From Alligator mississippiensis (taxonomy: Eukaryota > Chordata > Crocodylia > Alligatoridae), in contig NC_081824.1 of the NCBI RefSeq assembly GCF_030867095.1, positions 114,274,162 through 114,338,161 of the forward strand: 64,000 nt of DNA, given 5' to 3'. Below, one piece after another: positions 11,872 to 23,266 of this stretch (positions within the stretch are counted from its first letter, which is position 1; each line of letters starts with the position of its first letter). The translations under genes were made by a program, and so were the position numbers. The notes below the pieces were generated by a model. It was given only the letters and a program-made list of their open reading frames with translations. It was not told where the DNA came from and made no database searches.

Positions 11872-13439
11872 TGTGACAAAGTGGGACTCCCCAACTAGCC
11901 ACAGTGCTACTTTCCCCACTTGCCTTCAGGTATGCCCCCCCACCCGACTCGCCTGCCATGCCTCATTGTTAATTAAGGTGGGAGGCTGCCCATTTTGCCC
12001 CGATGCCAGGGGACCCATCTGCTATCTGCGGGTCCGTTCCTTCCCTACACCACTGCCCAAGCCTCGCAGATGGCATCCAGATGACACATTGCTCCTGGTC
12101 TACAGCCGGACCAAGCTTAGGCCTCTTTGTCAGGCCTCAGTCACATACACAGTCATACCGCCCTCCTCTCACTAGGGCCTCACACACTCCACCCCCTCTC
12201 ACAGGGTCTCTTTCACGCATCGACGACTCATACTGCCTTACCCTCTCTTGAAGCAGGCCCCTTAGGCCATAGGCCTTACCTAGTTCGTACCTTGGGTGGC
12301 AGACGTACCATCTTTTGGGCCTCTCCCGCAACCCTCACTGGGGTAGTGGCCAGCCAATTACCCGACTGGGTCTAAGCTTGCCTTGGCCCCTTCCCGAGGC
12401 AACTCTGTACACTCCAACATACTGAGCTCCCAGCCCTCTGGTTCTTCTCCTCTATTGGGGTCCCTCCTCTCTGCCCCCTTTCTAGGTCCATCCCTCACCG
12501 GGCTGTTTTTAACTCACACCACAACTGGTGTTCCAGGGGCTCACAGAGACTCTCACTCCCCCCCACCTCCAGAGCAGCAGGTCATTATGCAACCCACACT
12601 CGGCCTCCCAGCGGTGGAGGACTTACTGGGGTCAGGACTTGCACCTACCTCTCGGACTGAGCCTCCTTACTCGGCCTCTGGCCCAAACTACAGCCTCAAG
12701 CATCTGAAGACATACCTTGGCCTACTCCCTTCACATGGGGCCACCCCCTCACTGGGGCTCATCTCTGCACCCCCCACTGGGGCTCCACACCACTCCCCAT
12801 TTGGGGCCACGGGACTTCCCTCCCTGGTGGGCTCAGGTGGCTGTACCCGTGCCTGGCCCCAACTACCTTTCCTCAAGGTCCTACACCCCACAGGGCTCAA
12901 GTGGCTTCAGCTGTGCCTGGCCCCAACTCTTCCTCCTCAGGATCTTGCACCCCACAAGGCTCAGGTGGCTGCAGCCGTACCTGGCTCCAGCTCTCACTCC
13001 TCGGGGTCTTGCAACCCACAGGGCTCAGGTGGCTGCAACCGCGCCTGGCCCCACTCCCTCCGATGTTACTTAACACACACGAAGGTGAGGGCTAGGGTTA
13101 AGGCGCTTCTACCTGCCTTTCAAGAGGGTGATAACTGGTCTAGCATTTCCTGGAGGCTCCCGTGCCACTGAGAGCCCCACCAGGCCACCCACTCCCAACA
13201 GGTTGCAGTTTTAGGTCATGCCCAGGACCAGGAGCCTCCTAGCCATCCCCTACAGCTCCTGCCCTTACTTCCAGGTTATTACATAGAGCCTTGCAGCCAG
13301 GTGATGTTACCGCTTGGCCTGCCAGAAGCAAACTGCCTTGATTATATAGGCAGCCAGAGATGGCCACCATAATCAAGCACCTGCTGGCTGCTTGGCTCCA
13401 TTCTTTAAGTGGCAGGCACCACCAGTGCCCTGCCACACA
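11872..13439 (-). mobile_element. Long LTR of an LTR retrotransposon (minus strand)
   Basis: On the minus strand this begins TGTGTGGCAGG and ends CTTTGTCACA, so it has TG...CA ends. It is preceded by a purine run (AAGGGGGAAGG) at 13440-13450 that fits a polypurine tract, making it a 3' LTR. A TATA-like box reads TATATAA at 13342-13348. Its unusual length, about 1.57 kb, comes partly from four imperfect tandem units of about 65-70 bp at 12830-13065. Bases 13440-13600 look like the end of the internal region. The long plus-strand frame here is not coding. Family not identified. Confidence 0.55.
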
Positions 13440-13599
13440 CCTTCCCCCTTAAAACAGTTCCTGGGGGAGGTTTCCCCTGCTGCTCCTCCAAAGCAGGCTC
13501 CCCTCAGAGCCTGTGAGAGCCCTCAAGTGAAGAGCACCCCCAAAGGTGCTCCACCACACAAAGTAAGGGTAATAATTGTTAAGGGTAAAGCTAAGTAAG

Positions 13600-13989
13600 T
13601 TTAGGAAGAGCCATGGGACTCTTCAGCCTGGAAAAGCACAGGCTCAGGGGGGACCTGGTGGCTGCTTATAAGTACATAAGGGGTGTACATCAGGATCTGG
13701 GAGAACGTCTGTTCACCAGAGCGCCCCAAGGAAAAACAAGGACCAATGGTCATAAAGTACGCCAAAACCATTTTAGGCCGGACATAAGAAAAAATGTGTT
13801 TACTGTCTGAGCCCCCAAGACCTGGAATAGACTCCCTCCAGAAGTGGTGCAGGCACCTACTCTGGACTCATTCAAGAAACATTTGGATGCTTATATTGTT
13901 GGGATCCTTTGATCCTAGCTGACATCCTGCCCCTGGGGCAGGAACTGATGATCTTCAAGGTCCCTTCCAGCCCTAACATCTATGAAATA
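13600..13989 (+). mobile_element. CR1 LINE, 3' end
   Basis: Translates to GLFSLEKHRLRGDLVAAYKY and RPDIRKNVFTV, the extreme C-terminus of CR1 ORF2, followed by the 3' UTR with the 'cctggggcaggaactgatg' segment and an ATCTATGAAA tail. Very similar to the 3' end of the copy at 55821-58037. Confidence 0.9.
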
Positions 13990-14029
13990 CAGTCTAGATA
14001 AAAGTACTTAAGATGGATATATCACTGGT

Positions 14030-14350
14030 TGGATCACTGTGATTAAAAAGCAGTCATCAGTAGCTCAACTGGGTTCCTTGAGGGTCTGCGTTGGGTCCAG
14101 TATTGTTTACTATCTTCATTAATGATTCAGAGACTGGGACTGACTACACGGTTAGCAATTTACGGATGATGCCAAGGTGAGTGGAGTTACCGATACGCTG
14201 GAGAACAAAATTAAGATTCAGAGTGACCCTAATAAACTGTAGGAATGGCCCAATATTAAGCAAATAAAATTCAATAAGGACAAGTGCAAAGTCCAACATT
14301 CAAGATGGAACAGTTACACGCACAGATACAGACTACATAATAACTGCCTC
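14030..14350 (+). mobile_element. Old CR1 fragment (reverse transcriptase core)
   Basis: Decayed translation shows LGPVLFTIFINDS and FTDDAKVSG, the region around the F-DD active-site motif of CR1 reverse transcriptase, then FNKDKCKVQH. Stops and frameshifts are present. It lies next to, but is older than, the CR1 at 13600. Confidence 0.75.
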
Positions 14351-14596
14351 AGCTACAGAACTGTAGGAAGGACCTGAGGGAACACAAGCTGGGTATAAGT
14401 CAACTGTGAGCTCTTGTTGCACGGGGGGCAGGGGGTGCAGGGGAGAAAAAAAAAAAAAATCAACAGCATGCTGAGCTGTATTAAGAGATGCATCACTTGC
14501 ATATTCAGATCCAGCCAACATCATCTATGCCTTCATAACTTCAAGGTTAGACTACTGAAATATGGTTTATATGGGACTCCCCTTGATGGTCCAGAA

Positions 14597-14742
14597 CAGG
14601 GATGGGCAATTATTTTGGGCAGAGGGCCGCTTACTGAGTTTTAGCAAGCCATCGAGGGCCGCATGACAGGCAGCCCAGGGCAGATTAATGTTAATTTTCT
14701 AAATCTTTTAGGGTCCCACAGGCCGCATTTTGCCCACCCCCG
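14597..14742. mobile_element. Short hAT MITE (146 bp)
   Basis: Begins CAGGGATGGGCAATTATTTT and ends CGCATTTTGCCCACCCCCG, the inverted ends of the 'CAGGGGTGGGCAAA' hAT group. The flanks are GTCCAGAA (14589-14596) and ATCCAGAA (14743-14750), seven of eight identical. It is inserted in an L2-like LINE. Confidence 0.85.
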
Positions 14743-14988
14743 ATCCAGAAGCTGCAGGTGGTGCAGAACACAGCAGTGTGGCTTCTGATGGAGTTTAGTT
14801 ACAAGAAACATACACCTCCAGTGTCTGCATTGGCTCCTAATAGCTTTCTAAGTAAAATTCAAGGTCCTGATTTTGAAGTATAACCCCCTGAATGGTCTGG
14901 GCCCTAAGTACCTAAGGGACCATCTTCTACCTTATTTTGCCCCATTGCAATCCATAAGGTCAGCCAAGAACAAACTCCTGAAAGTAGC

Positions 14989-15810
14989 TGTCACAACCCA
15001 AGGGTGTGATTTTTGTTTGTGTGTGCTTCGGCACTGCTAAATTATTTCCCGCCACTCGTAGCTTTCTTTGCAGGGTGCATTTCTAGGTTGCAAAAGAGAA
15101 ATGCACGTTGCAAGGAGTTCCCACCATTCGTATGCAAATTTGTGCCCCACTATTGGCCAGTTCTAAATTATTCCCATGTGGCAGCTAGCAATTGGCTTGC
15201 TAGCCGTATAAGAGACTTGAGCGGTTTCCGCCCAAGTTGGAGGACTCCTCGACTATCAGGAGGAGGAGAACTTCACGTCTCGTGAAGATCTCTAAGTGCT
15301 GCGGAGCCTATCGGACCCAGCGTGTATCTCAAGAAGGCTACAGGGGTCTGATCAACCTCTCGCCTCTCCCCGTCGCCGCCTGATCCCTCGACGTACCCTT
15401 CCCTGCGCGCAAGTTCCATGGAGCCTAGCAAACTTCGTGTGAGTGAATCCAGAGCTCTACCCGGGTTCGAGTCCTGCAGGTTTATCTTCCCGTCGCCGAA
15501 ACCCCATTGCAACGTACTCTCAAGGTTTTTGTTCATCTTCCCATCGCCGAAACCCCATTGCGACGTACCCTTATGTTCTGCAGGTTCGAGTTTTGTTTTG
15601 TTTTGTAACTGCAACTCAAGCAAGTTTTCCTGCCTGCACCGCGATCATCTTCGGTGTAAGTAAAATAATCTTTAATCAACCACTAAGCATCCGTGCCCAA
15701 TTCTAGAGTGCCGCCTGCCTTCCCCGACCCGGTGTGTCTGGGCTGCTGGCCACAGCCCGCCGCGCGAAGAAAAACCCCCCGAGGGCCTCAGACCGCTCCC
15801 GGCCCGCACA
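14989..15810 (+). mobile_element. Solo LTR in L2-like LINE
   Basis: Begins TGTCACAACC and ends GGCCCGCACA. The flanking five bases are GTAGC (14984-14988) and GTAGT (15811-15815), a duplication with one change. A TATAAG box lies at 15207-15212. The 3' half holds two close copies (15487-15515 and 15540-15570), and one weaker copy near 15367, of a GTCGCCGAAACCCCATTGC-type unit. No internal retroviral region adjoins it, so it is a solo LTR, on the plus strand by the TATA box. Confidence 0.75.
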
Positions 15811-16190
15811 GTAGTATCAATATGCCAAGTCTGCTTGGTAAAAACATGGAAAGTGGCTCTCAGAAGTTGCTGCTCAGCTTTGGAACTCCTGCTCTTTTGA
15901 GACCTACCAGAGCTAAGCCTCAACAGCTGTACTTTAAGACTTTCTTACCTGGGCAGGAATTTAGCAAATAAAGTTAGGCTGGGATAATGCTCAGGGGGGC
16001 TCTATTTTTTGTTAGCAGTCTACTTGCTTTTTAAGTTGCTTTATTTTCCTGTTTGCTCTCCTGTTTTGTAAGTTATTTTGGCCTTTTGGTTGTAAGCAGC
16101 TCTGAGGCTCTGTTAAGAAATGCAGCATGTAAACTGAACAGATATACAAATCAATAAAGAAAATAAATAAATAAATAATAAATAAATAGT

Positions 16191-16953
16191 GTCTCTCAGG
16201 GGTTGTAAGGTTTGACCTACAAACTACTATGCAAAGCCTAAGGAAAAGTGAATGTTATGTGTCGAATGCCCATCTGCAATGATAAGGAGCAGACAGTCTT
16301 AGATAGAGGAAGCTTGAAAACAAAAAACAGAATCAGAGGCACTGGAACAAAGAGCTCATTATAATACTAAAAATCACACCCCGAGGCGGGAAGATATATG
16401 CTAATGGAACATATATGTATGTTAATGAGATACATAGCTAAAACACAGGTATAGAGACATGCTCAGTAAAGAACTCCTTGCGTCACTCCTTTATAACCAA
16501 TTAGCAAACAAGGATGCTTATGAAGATTCAACCTCTAGTATATAAGGGGCTCAGTATTGAATATGTGTGTGCTTGTCTTGTGAAATTATTCCGCTTGCAC
16601 CTTTTATTGCTAGCAATAAATCTTTTTTATACTTTCACCCCTGGTATCTTTATTGGCCTTTGCATACCAGGCACGAACCCAGACTTGAGCTGGGGCCTAA
16701 CAGGGTCAGGAATAAGAGAAAGAAACATTTAATACAGTCCATTAACCAGCAATTCAAAGCAGAAAAGGGAAATTTAGGGTGGAGATTAGAAAGAACTTTC
16801 TCACTTTGAAGGTATTTAGGTAATGGAACAGACTATGTAGAGTGGTTATGGAACCTCCATCCTTGGAAGTTTTTAAGAACATCTTGGACAAACAATTGGC
16901 TAGGATGGTTTAAAAAAGAATCGCCCTGCCTGAGGAAAGGGTTGGATTAGATC
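16191..16953 (+). mobile_element. CR1 3' end containing a solo LTR
   Basis: The right part (16703-16953) translates to a decayed CR1 C-terminus, including VVMEPPSLEVFKNILDKQL, and the start of the CR1 3' UTR ('aaagggttggattagat'). The left part (16191-16203) is a few bases of the same copy. The LTR at 16204-16702 separates them. Confidence 0.75.
16204..16702 (+). mobile_element. Solo LTR with 4-bp duplication
   Basis: A 499-bp LTR that begins TGTAAGG and ends CCTAACA. GGGT occurs on both sides (16200-16203 and 16703-16706). A TATATAAG box lies at 16539-16546 and an AATAAA signal at 16615-16620, so transcription would run on the plus strand. The 4-bp duplication is the gammaretrovirus-like size. 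Confidence 0.8.
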
Positions 16954-17100
16954 AGTGGTCTCCAACCTTTGTAAGTAGGAGATCACCTTTGGCATTTAAA
17001 ACCAACCCAAGATCTACTGTGTGCCGCCACCAACCCCTCCATCCCACCCCACCACAGGTAAGTCTGTGAGGAGGGATGGAGGGGGCAGATTCTTTTACCT
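16954..17100. mobile_element. Fragment of a hAT-type element
   Basis: Begins CAGTGGTCTCCAACCTTTG followed by 'gatctactgtgtgcc', a start typical of non-autonomous hAT elements. It interrupts the CR1 3' UTR. The far end was not located. Confidence 0.45.
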
Positions 17101-17510
17101 ATTTCAAAACGTGGCTGATTCACACAATCATTAACATTTCCTTATAAATCTTTTTGGTGAAATCTCTCTCTCTCCTCATTCAAGCCTTTTGTACATCCAC
17201 TCTTAAAAAAAAAATGTCCAAGATACTATGGCAGTGACCAATTGTTTTTCACTACTCTATTTATAATCAAAGTTATTCTTTTCTACTGCTTTGTGTTGTA
17301 TACCAGCCTTCACCAAGAAACCATGTCATTATATTGATGCTAATTCTCTCCTTCTCCAGCAAAACTCTCCTCACCTACCTCATGGTGCCACATCTGGAAT
17401 TAAAGTGCAGATGGTTTGCCCCAGAGAATATAGCTATTATACTAGTGATTGTTGTTAAAAATAACTATGTAAGCAAAAATAACTATATAAGCAACAAAGA
17501 AAATGCTCAC

Positions 17511-17598
17511 CTGAGAAAGACTGCTCCAGAACTGTCTAAAAGCACCCAAGCAGCTGATCAATTTGGTTCTTTCATCTTCAGGAGTGTCCATAAACATT
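17511..17598 (-). CDS. MED23: MED23 coding exon 3
   Basis: Codes the end of the split glycine, then MFMDTPEDERTK through AFRQFWSSLSQ (29 full codons). Acceptor CAACAG and donor GTGAGC. Only 98 bases separate it from exon 2, so intron 2 is very short. Confidence 0.95.
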
Positions 17599-17696
17599 CT
17601 GTTGCAGATAAGAACAACATTTGGCTGTGATATATTCTTGACAGGTAGCACAATACAAACAAAATATATGTCCAAATAGACTGGCATGTGACTTAC

Positions 17697-17728
17697 CCAG
17701 GGAAAGCTTCCTCTATGATCTCTGTTTT
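17697..17728 (-). CDS. MED23: MED23 coding exon 2
   Basis: A 32-nt micro-exon coding KTEIIEEAFP plus two bases of a glycine codon. It has a CTTACAG acceptor and a GTAAGT donor. It was found by reading on from exon 1 and is too short for ORF searches. The phase fits exons 1 and 3 exactly. Confidence 0.93.
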
Positions 17729-18047
17729 CTGTAAGAAAAAGATGCATTTGGTTTTAACTTTTGGTGATCCACAGTAAACTGTATTGTGCAAATGATCCAA
17801 ATGATGGAACTATCAAGATGAGGTACAGTCAGTAAGAAACCAGATCAACAGAGGATTGCATGAATGGTCTTTCTAGTCTGACATCCTGTCTGTGAGAAGG
17901 GACCAGAGTCAGGTTCTTCAGAAGGCATGTCCCACTCTACACATGTGTGTGGCATGCTTGAGACACACTGACAGACATGCATGCCAAGTTTCATGGAAGG
18001 AGTTTCCTTCTAAATCCTAGTGGTTGACTTCAGTCCTGAAAAAGTTC

Positions 18048-18537
18048 TTAATAGGAATGTGAAAGGTTAAACAATTAATTGTTTAACAAGTAAGTGCAGT
18101 GATGACTGATTAGTTTACCAGTTATTGTTTAGCATGGTGAAGGGCACAGTGCTACAGTGTCCCAGCACAGGCAGATAAGAGGGAGGGTGGGACGGGAGAG
18201 GAGAGGGGGAGAAGCCAGGGGGGGACTAATACCCATAGCTTATGAGTTTAAAGAGGAAAACAAGGAGCAGATTAATGACTTGTCAAATACAAAATTAGCT
18301 GCTTGTTCACAGGTGCTCTCTCCCTCCCAGCAGGGGCTTCAGGTGGGCTTTGTCTAGTTAGGCTTGCCACTGCTGCCCCTCACCTCTTTCCCCTCTCCCC
18401 CAGACCTCCCCAAAAGGGCTCCTGAAGCAGTTCCCAGCAGCAGCTGTGTCTAAACTTCTGTGTTACTGGTTAACTGTTTAACCAATATAATAAGAGAAGG
18501 TTAAACGGATAATTTTTAAAACAATATTTACATCACC
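18048..18537. mobile_element. Possible MITE with GTTAAAC-rich ends
   Basis: Bounded by 'gaatgtgaaaggttaaac' on the left and 'ggttaaacggataattttta' with 'tttacatc' on the right, loosely inverted. The centre is GC-rich and purine-rich. No clear duplication. A related end is seen near 899. Confidence 0.35.
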
Positions 18538-18539
18538 CA

Positions 18540-19461
18540 CACCCACATACACCCCTATAATTTGGAAACAGGCACTTCGGCCCTGCCCTGCTCCACTCCT
18601 TTATCCTGAGCTCTCACAACCTCCTTTCCCTTCACCCCATTAAGTTACATGGCTGCAGGGAAGAACCTGCGCTCAGGGAAGAATCCAAACTGGCTGCATA
18701 CAAAAGTTTCTCCCCTACTGACCATTTGCTGTGACTGCAGGCACCTCCGATGCAAACAGCACAATGCCGGAAGAGTTGCCCTGCTACCTATTTAACATGA
18801 ATGCATTTTAAAAACTGATTTTGTCTTGAATAGTGTATGCATTTTATTGTTGATTTTTTGTTTTCTTTTTTTTTTTTGTAATTATTCGGACTGGCCCTGA
18901 GGTTTCCAAGATAAAAGCCAAGAAAAAAAAAAGAACTCTTTAGTCTTGAATGTCATTCATATTTACACTGGCTTAATACTGATAGTTTAAAAAAATCATT
19001 ACAATTTTTTTTAATGTAATTTCACGGCTTCACAATAACAACTATTTTTTGTAACTAACATACATATTTAGTCAACAGATTAAAGTCTCTCTCTTCACTG
19101 TTCTAATAAATTAATGCTTAAACTATACTAGCCAAATACAAAAAGGAATGTAGGGTTAAGTATTTCATCATGTGAAAGTATTTCTAACCTTCTGGGGCCT
19201 TGTGTTGCCCTTTCACATTTGTGTTATACTTTGATGGGTTGTCTACTCCTAAACATGAACATGCAATATGAGAATAATACATTACCTAACATTGCTCAGC
19301 AGTTTCAGTATCACTCCCTATTGATAACAGGATGTATTTGGGGGACTTTTGATGTGTAAACCCTGCCTGTCTCTGCTGGTTGTAGCTCTTCCAAGCAGCT
19401 ACAGTAGAGAATCTGATTCTTACCTATACTTTGGAGAAACCAGACAGTTTTGTGGCCATCC
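18540..19461. other. MED23 intron 1, no recognised feature
   Basis: AT-rich intron DNA with short T and A runs. No splice-flanked coding sequence was found. Confidence 0.4.
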
Positions 19462-19814
19462 ACAGTGAGTATGTCTACATGCGTGCGTTTACTGTGCAGG
19501 AACCAAAATTACTGTGCAGTACAGGTGCACATCTACATGTGCACACTCGTACTGTGCAGTAAGTATGGCAACTTATGCCGACTTGAGCATAAATTTGATA
19601 GCTGCATCATGCAGGTATCAAATTTATGCCTCATTAGTTACTGCACAGTAATGTGTGTAGATGCCTTACTGTGCAATAACACTGTGTGTGGACTGACTTG
19701 GGACTAAAATATAGTGTTAATGCACTTTAATGCCTGCACATGTAGACACTAGCCTATTCCACTTACTGCACAGTAAATTTAAACTGGCATAAATGCACGT
19801 GTGGACACTCCCAG
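19462..19814. mobile_element. MITE with TGTCTACATG-type inverted ends
   Basis: The left end 'agtatgtctacatgcgtgcg' pairs with the inverse of the right end 'gcacgtgtggacactccc'. The interior contains about six copies of an ACTGTGCAGTAA-like unit in both orientations, so much of the element is self-complementary. A second element of the same style is at 50690-50975. Crocodilian MITEs of this sort (for example Chompy) are known, but family membership was not established here. Confidence 0.55.
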
Positions 19815-20351
19815 CTATGAATAGCAGCAGTGAAAGTAATCGCTCATTAGTTTTTCAGTTTCTGCTTAAAGCCACGAGTACAATAAATACACTGAAACTG
19901 TCTGTCCTCAGCCTCTAGGTATAGCCTTTAGACATTTAAACAATTCTCAAAGCACCTGTGTTATCAGGTAGTATTTGCAAGTACTGGCTAAAATGAAATA
20001 AGCTTCTCAGAAGCAATTCAAATTTTTTTAGTGATTTTTTTATTTTCTTGCTGTAATTTTAGATTAACAGTTTTAAACAAGTGCTTTCTACTTAAATGAA
20101 AGTCCTACATCCTGCAAGGAAAGTCAAAATCATGTTGGTTATTACCAGTGTGCTGTCCCTTACATTACTTCCACATGTTTTGTATTGTAATTCCAGTACA
20201 TTGTGGGGTCAGGCAAGAATGGCCCATGTGGAAGCTAACCCTTGTTTACAGAGAAGATGGTAGAGGACAGTTTAGACTGTATATAAAATTATCCTCTTCT
20301 CAGTTACTGACAGCATCTGAGTATCATCTGCTACTGATCCTCTTTCTAGAC

Positions 20352-21862
20352 CGGGGTGGGCAAAATACGGCCCGCGGGCCGCATCCAACTCGCAAGGCAA
20401 TTCTATTCAGACTGCAGAGCCCCTAAAAAATTTGGAAAATTAATATTTATCTGCCCTTTTATTTTATCGGTTCATTTCTGACAGGAACCAAGGGCAGTAG
20501 GACCCAGGGGAAGCCCAGTGGGCTCCGGCAACAGCAGGGCCCACTTGGCTTCTGCAACCCCAGCTGGAAGCCCCCAGCAGCCACTTCTGGCCTGGGACCA
20601 TGTGGCTGCCCCATGTAGGAAACTCAGGTAAGGGCTGGGGGAGGACCCCAGGCAGAGAAGGAGCCCAAGGAAAAGTGGCCCAGAGAAAAGCTGAGCATTG
20701 GGGGGGGGGGGGGAAGCGGCCCCTTGCCCACCCTCTGCTGGTACCCCGTGCTGCAGCCGCTCGCAGCCCGCCTAGGGCTGCCTGTACCTGCTCTGGACAG
20801 CTCCGCGTGGGCAGTGAGTGGCTGCAGTGTGGAGTGTCGGCCATGAGGCGGACGAGAAGCCACTCTCACCCACCCCCGCCGCACTCAGCACCACCTTGTA
20901 ACCCGGCCCCACTGCCAGCCTGGGCCCTGTGTGGCTCTGGCCTCGCCCATCAGGGCTGTGTGTTAAGACAGCAGCTGCAGTCCCCCCGCTTGCTGCATCG
21001 GGGAGTGTTTGGCACCGCCGCCTGTGGGCTGCCCAGTGTGTGCTCCAGCCAGACAGCAGCAGCCAACACTGCCTGGCGCGGCAAGCCCAGAGCCGGCACA
21101 GAGCCCAGGCTGGCAGTGGGGCTGGGTTACAAGTTGGTGCTGAGTGTAGGGAAAAGCGGCCCCTTGGTCGCCCAGTGCCCGGCGCCCTGTGCTAGAGCCG
21201 CTTCCAGCCCACATGGGGCTGCCTGTGCCTGCTCCAGATAGCCTCATGTGGGCTGCAAGCGCCTGCAGCAGGGAGGGCTAGCCATGGGGTGGACAAGCGG
21301 TCGCTTTTCCCCATGCTCAGCACCAGCTTCTTCCCTGCCGGCAAGCAGGGGGTTGGGGCTGTGCGCTGCCTGCTGCCTATACCGCGGGGCTGGGGGGCAT
21401 TGGGAGTGAGCAGGTACAGGAGCCAGCTTCTTCCCTGCCGGCGAGCAGGAGGTTGGGGCTGTGCGCTGCCCGCCTCCTGTACCGCGGGGAGCGCACAGAG
21501 TGAGTGGGAGTGAGCAGATGCAGGAGCCAGTGGAAGCACAGGGCCCACATGGGTGTCCCAGGGCCAGTGTCGGTGGGACCCAGAGCAGGGTGGCAGAAGC
21601 GCAGGGTCTCAGTCAGCAGGGGCTCTATGGAGCCGGGCCAACTCCCCACTCTCTCTGCTGGTGAAGCCCAGCCTGGTTCCACAGACTCCTGCCAGCCTGT
21701 GCCTCGCTTTGGGCCTCACCAGTGCTGGCCCTGGGACATTGGTCCCAAGACAGTGACCAGGGGGCAGGGCACCTATCAAGGGGCAGGGCTACTCATGCAG
21801 CCCTTGACAGCCTGCCAAAACTGGCTAAGTGGCCCTCTGCGCGAAATAGTTGCCCAACCCTG
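20352..21862. mobile_element. Non-autonomous hAT element, long GC-rich core
   Basis: Begins CGGGGTGGGCAAAATACGG and ends ATAGTTGCCCAACCCTG. Flanks TTCTAGAC (20344-20351) and CTCTAGAT (21863-21870) agree at six of eight bases. The core is a set of inverted and direct GC-rich units (GGCTGTGCGCTGCC, CTTCTTCCCTGCCGGC) and includes a G run at 20700-20713. It codes no transposase; the long frames on both strands are compositional. In MED23 intron 1. Confidence 0.75.
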
Positions 21863-22207
21863 CTCTAGATCTTGGCCAACTATTTTTGCTTCTGCCAGAA
21901 TTCAACCTTTTCTTTTTGATCTAATGTCCAAAGCTCCTGCGTGGGCTCTTGTGGTCTCATGCCTTCACTAATATAATCCCCACCTGTCTGGTCTTGGTAC
22001 CAGCCACTCTCCTTAAAACTAGTAAAAACTGCCAGTGGGCTCGTTCTCCTGGCTTGCGGCTGCAAAGGAATCTCTTTACTTTTTACATTCTTTACTGGCA
22101 CCCCTTGCTCCCCTCCAGCTCTGAACACCAAAACCTTAATCTCAGTACAAATTTAACTTCAATCCACATGATCCTGAGCTGAGGAAAGCTTGTTTTCTCT
22201 CTAGATA

Positions 22208-22330
22208 AAAGTGTGTGTGTGTATGTTTATACATATATGCATACACATATACACACATTTACATATCACACACACACAAATCTTGTGTGTCTACATATGT
22301 TTGTGTACACACACACACACACACGTATAT
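22208..22330. repeat. TG/CA microsatellite
   Basis: Runs of (TG)n, (TA)n and (CA)n forming a partly self-complementary purine-pyrimidine alternation in MED23 intron 1. Confidence 0.9.
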
Positions 22331-22439
22331 ACTTGAGACCACTGCTCCTTATTTATTCTGTCATCTGCCCCCACTGAGAAAAGTCTCTCCATCCTCTCTG
22401 TAACTGCCTTTCAGCCATATGAAATACATATAGCTTAAA

Positions 22440-22640
22440 AAAATAAGAGGATGGATGGAGCTGGACCATTCTCAGTAGGGCCAGATGGCAGAACAAGGAG
22501 CAATGGTCTCAAGTTGCAGCAAGGGAAGTTTAGGTTAGATTATAAGGAAAAACACTCTCATGAGGAGGCTAGCAAGGCACTGGAGCAGGCAACCCAGAGA
22601 GGCACCTTCCAACCCTAATTTTCTATGATTTTATGACTGC
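22440..22640 (+). mobile_element. CR1 3' end, internally deleted
   Basis: Shows the 'caatggtctcaagttgcag' and 'aggttagattataaggaaaa' segments of a CR1 C-terminus, then 'caccttccaaccctaatttt' and TCTATGATTTTATG, the CR1 tail. Confidence 0.8.
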
Positions 22641-23129
22641 ATGAAAACAGAGAGAAAGTACAAGCATTCCTATAATCCAAGTTCCCTCACCACTTGGGTT
22701 AGGAAAGCTTATGCATTTTCTGGACAGAGATGCATATTATCTGGGGACAGAGTTGTACCGCTACCCAGCACATCCATAGGTGGCAGATAGAGGAATGACC
22801 TTCAGGAAATGTTAGCTGCGAAATAAGCAGGGGTAACTGGTGAACAAGCAGTCATGCAGACCACGCAGTGGCAGCACCCCTAGGATGCTTTGAAAGTACT
22901 TCCAGTACCCTGAAACCTTACAATGACAACAAGAGACAGAAAAATGGGGCTGGCAGAAGCAGCTTGCGGTGGAGCAAATCGAGAATCTGGAGCCACCTGC
23001 ACTGCATGGAAACCTGTGCCAGAGCTGCAGCAGAGTCTGTGGATCCCAGGTCGGCCTTGTCAGGCAGCTTTGGACACACAGATAAGAGAGCTGTGGAAGA
23101 CAATCATCCTCCACTGTGAAGGAGTACCG

Positions 23130-23266
23130 AAGACACAGACACATATGTGCATGTGTGTGTGCATGCAGCTATGTGTGCACGTGCACACGCATATGCACAT
23201 GTATGTGTGCATCCATGGGTGTTCATATGTGCGCATACGTGTGCGTATACATGTATGACGCGTGCC
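23130..23266. repeat. Alternating purine-pyrimidine tract 1
   Basis: Nearly unbroken alternation of purines and pyrimidines, such as TGTGCACGTGCACACGCATA, dominated by TG, CA, CG and TA steps. Sequence of this type can adopt Z-DNA. It lies in MED23 intron 1, about 0.5 kb from exon 1. Confidence 0.85.

Larger units (their letters stand above)
14470..16190 (+). mobile_element. L2-like LINE, interrupted by a MITE and a solo LTR
   Basis: The pieces 14470-14596, 14751-14988 and 15816-16190 belong to one old LINE of the L2 type. Translation gives a degraded SRLDYCN-like segment, then matches to the 'LHWLPV..RI.FK.L...KALNG..P.YL' region, then the C-terminal W-NSLP-like region. It ends in an (AATA)n tail at 16160-16190, as L2-type elements do. 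A hAT MITE (14597-14742) and a solo LTR (14989-15810) interrupt it, each with target-site duplications. Confidence 0.7.

Noticed and set aside
12383..13171. 262-codon plus-strand frame rich in Pro, Ser and Leu
   Set aside because: It lies in a GC-rich LTR with tandem units, has overlapping frames on both strands and no known domain. It is a compositional artefact.
20600..21241. 213-codon plus-strand frame
   Set aside because: Same reason: the core of the hAT element 20352-21862, made of inverted GC-rich units.
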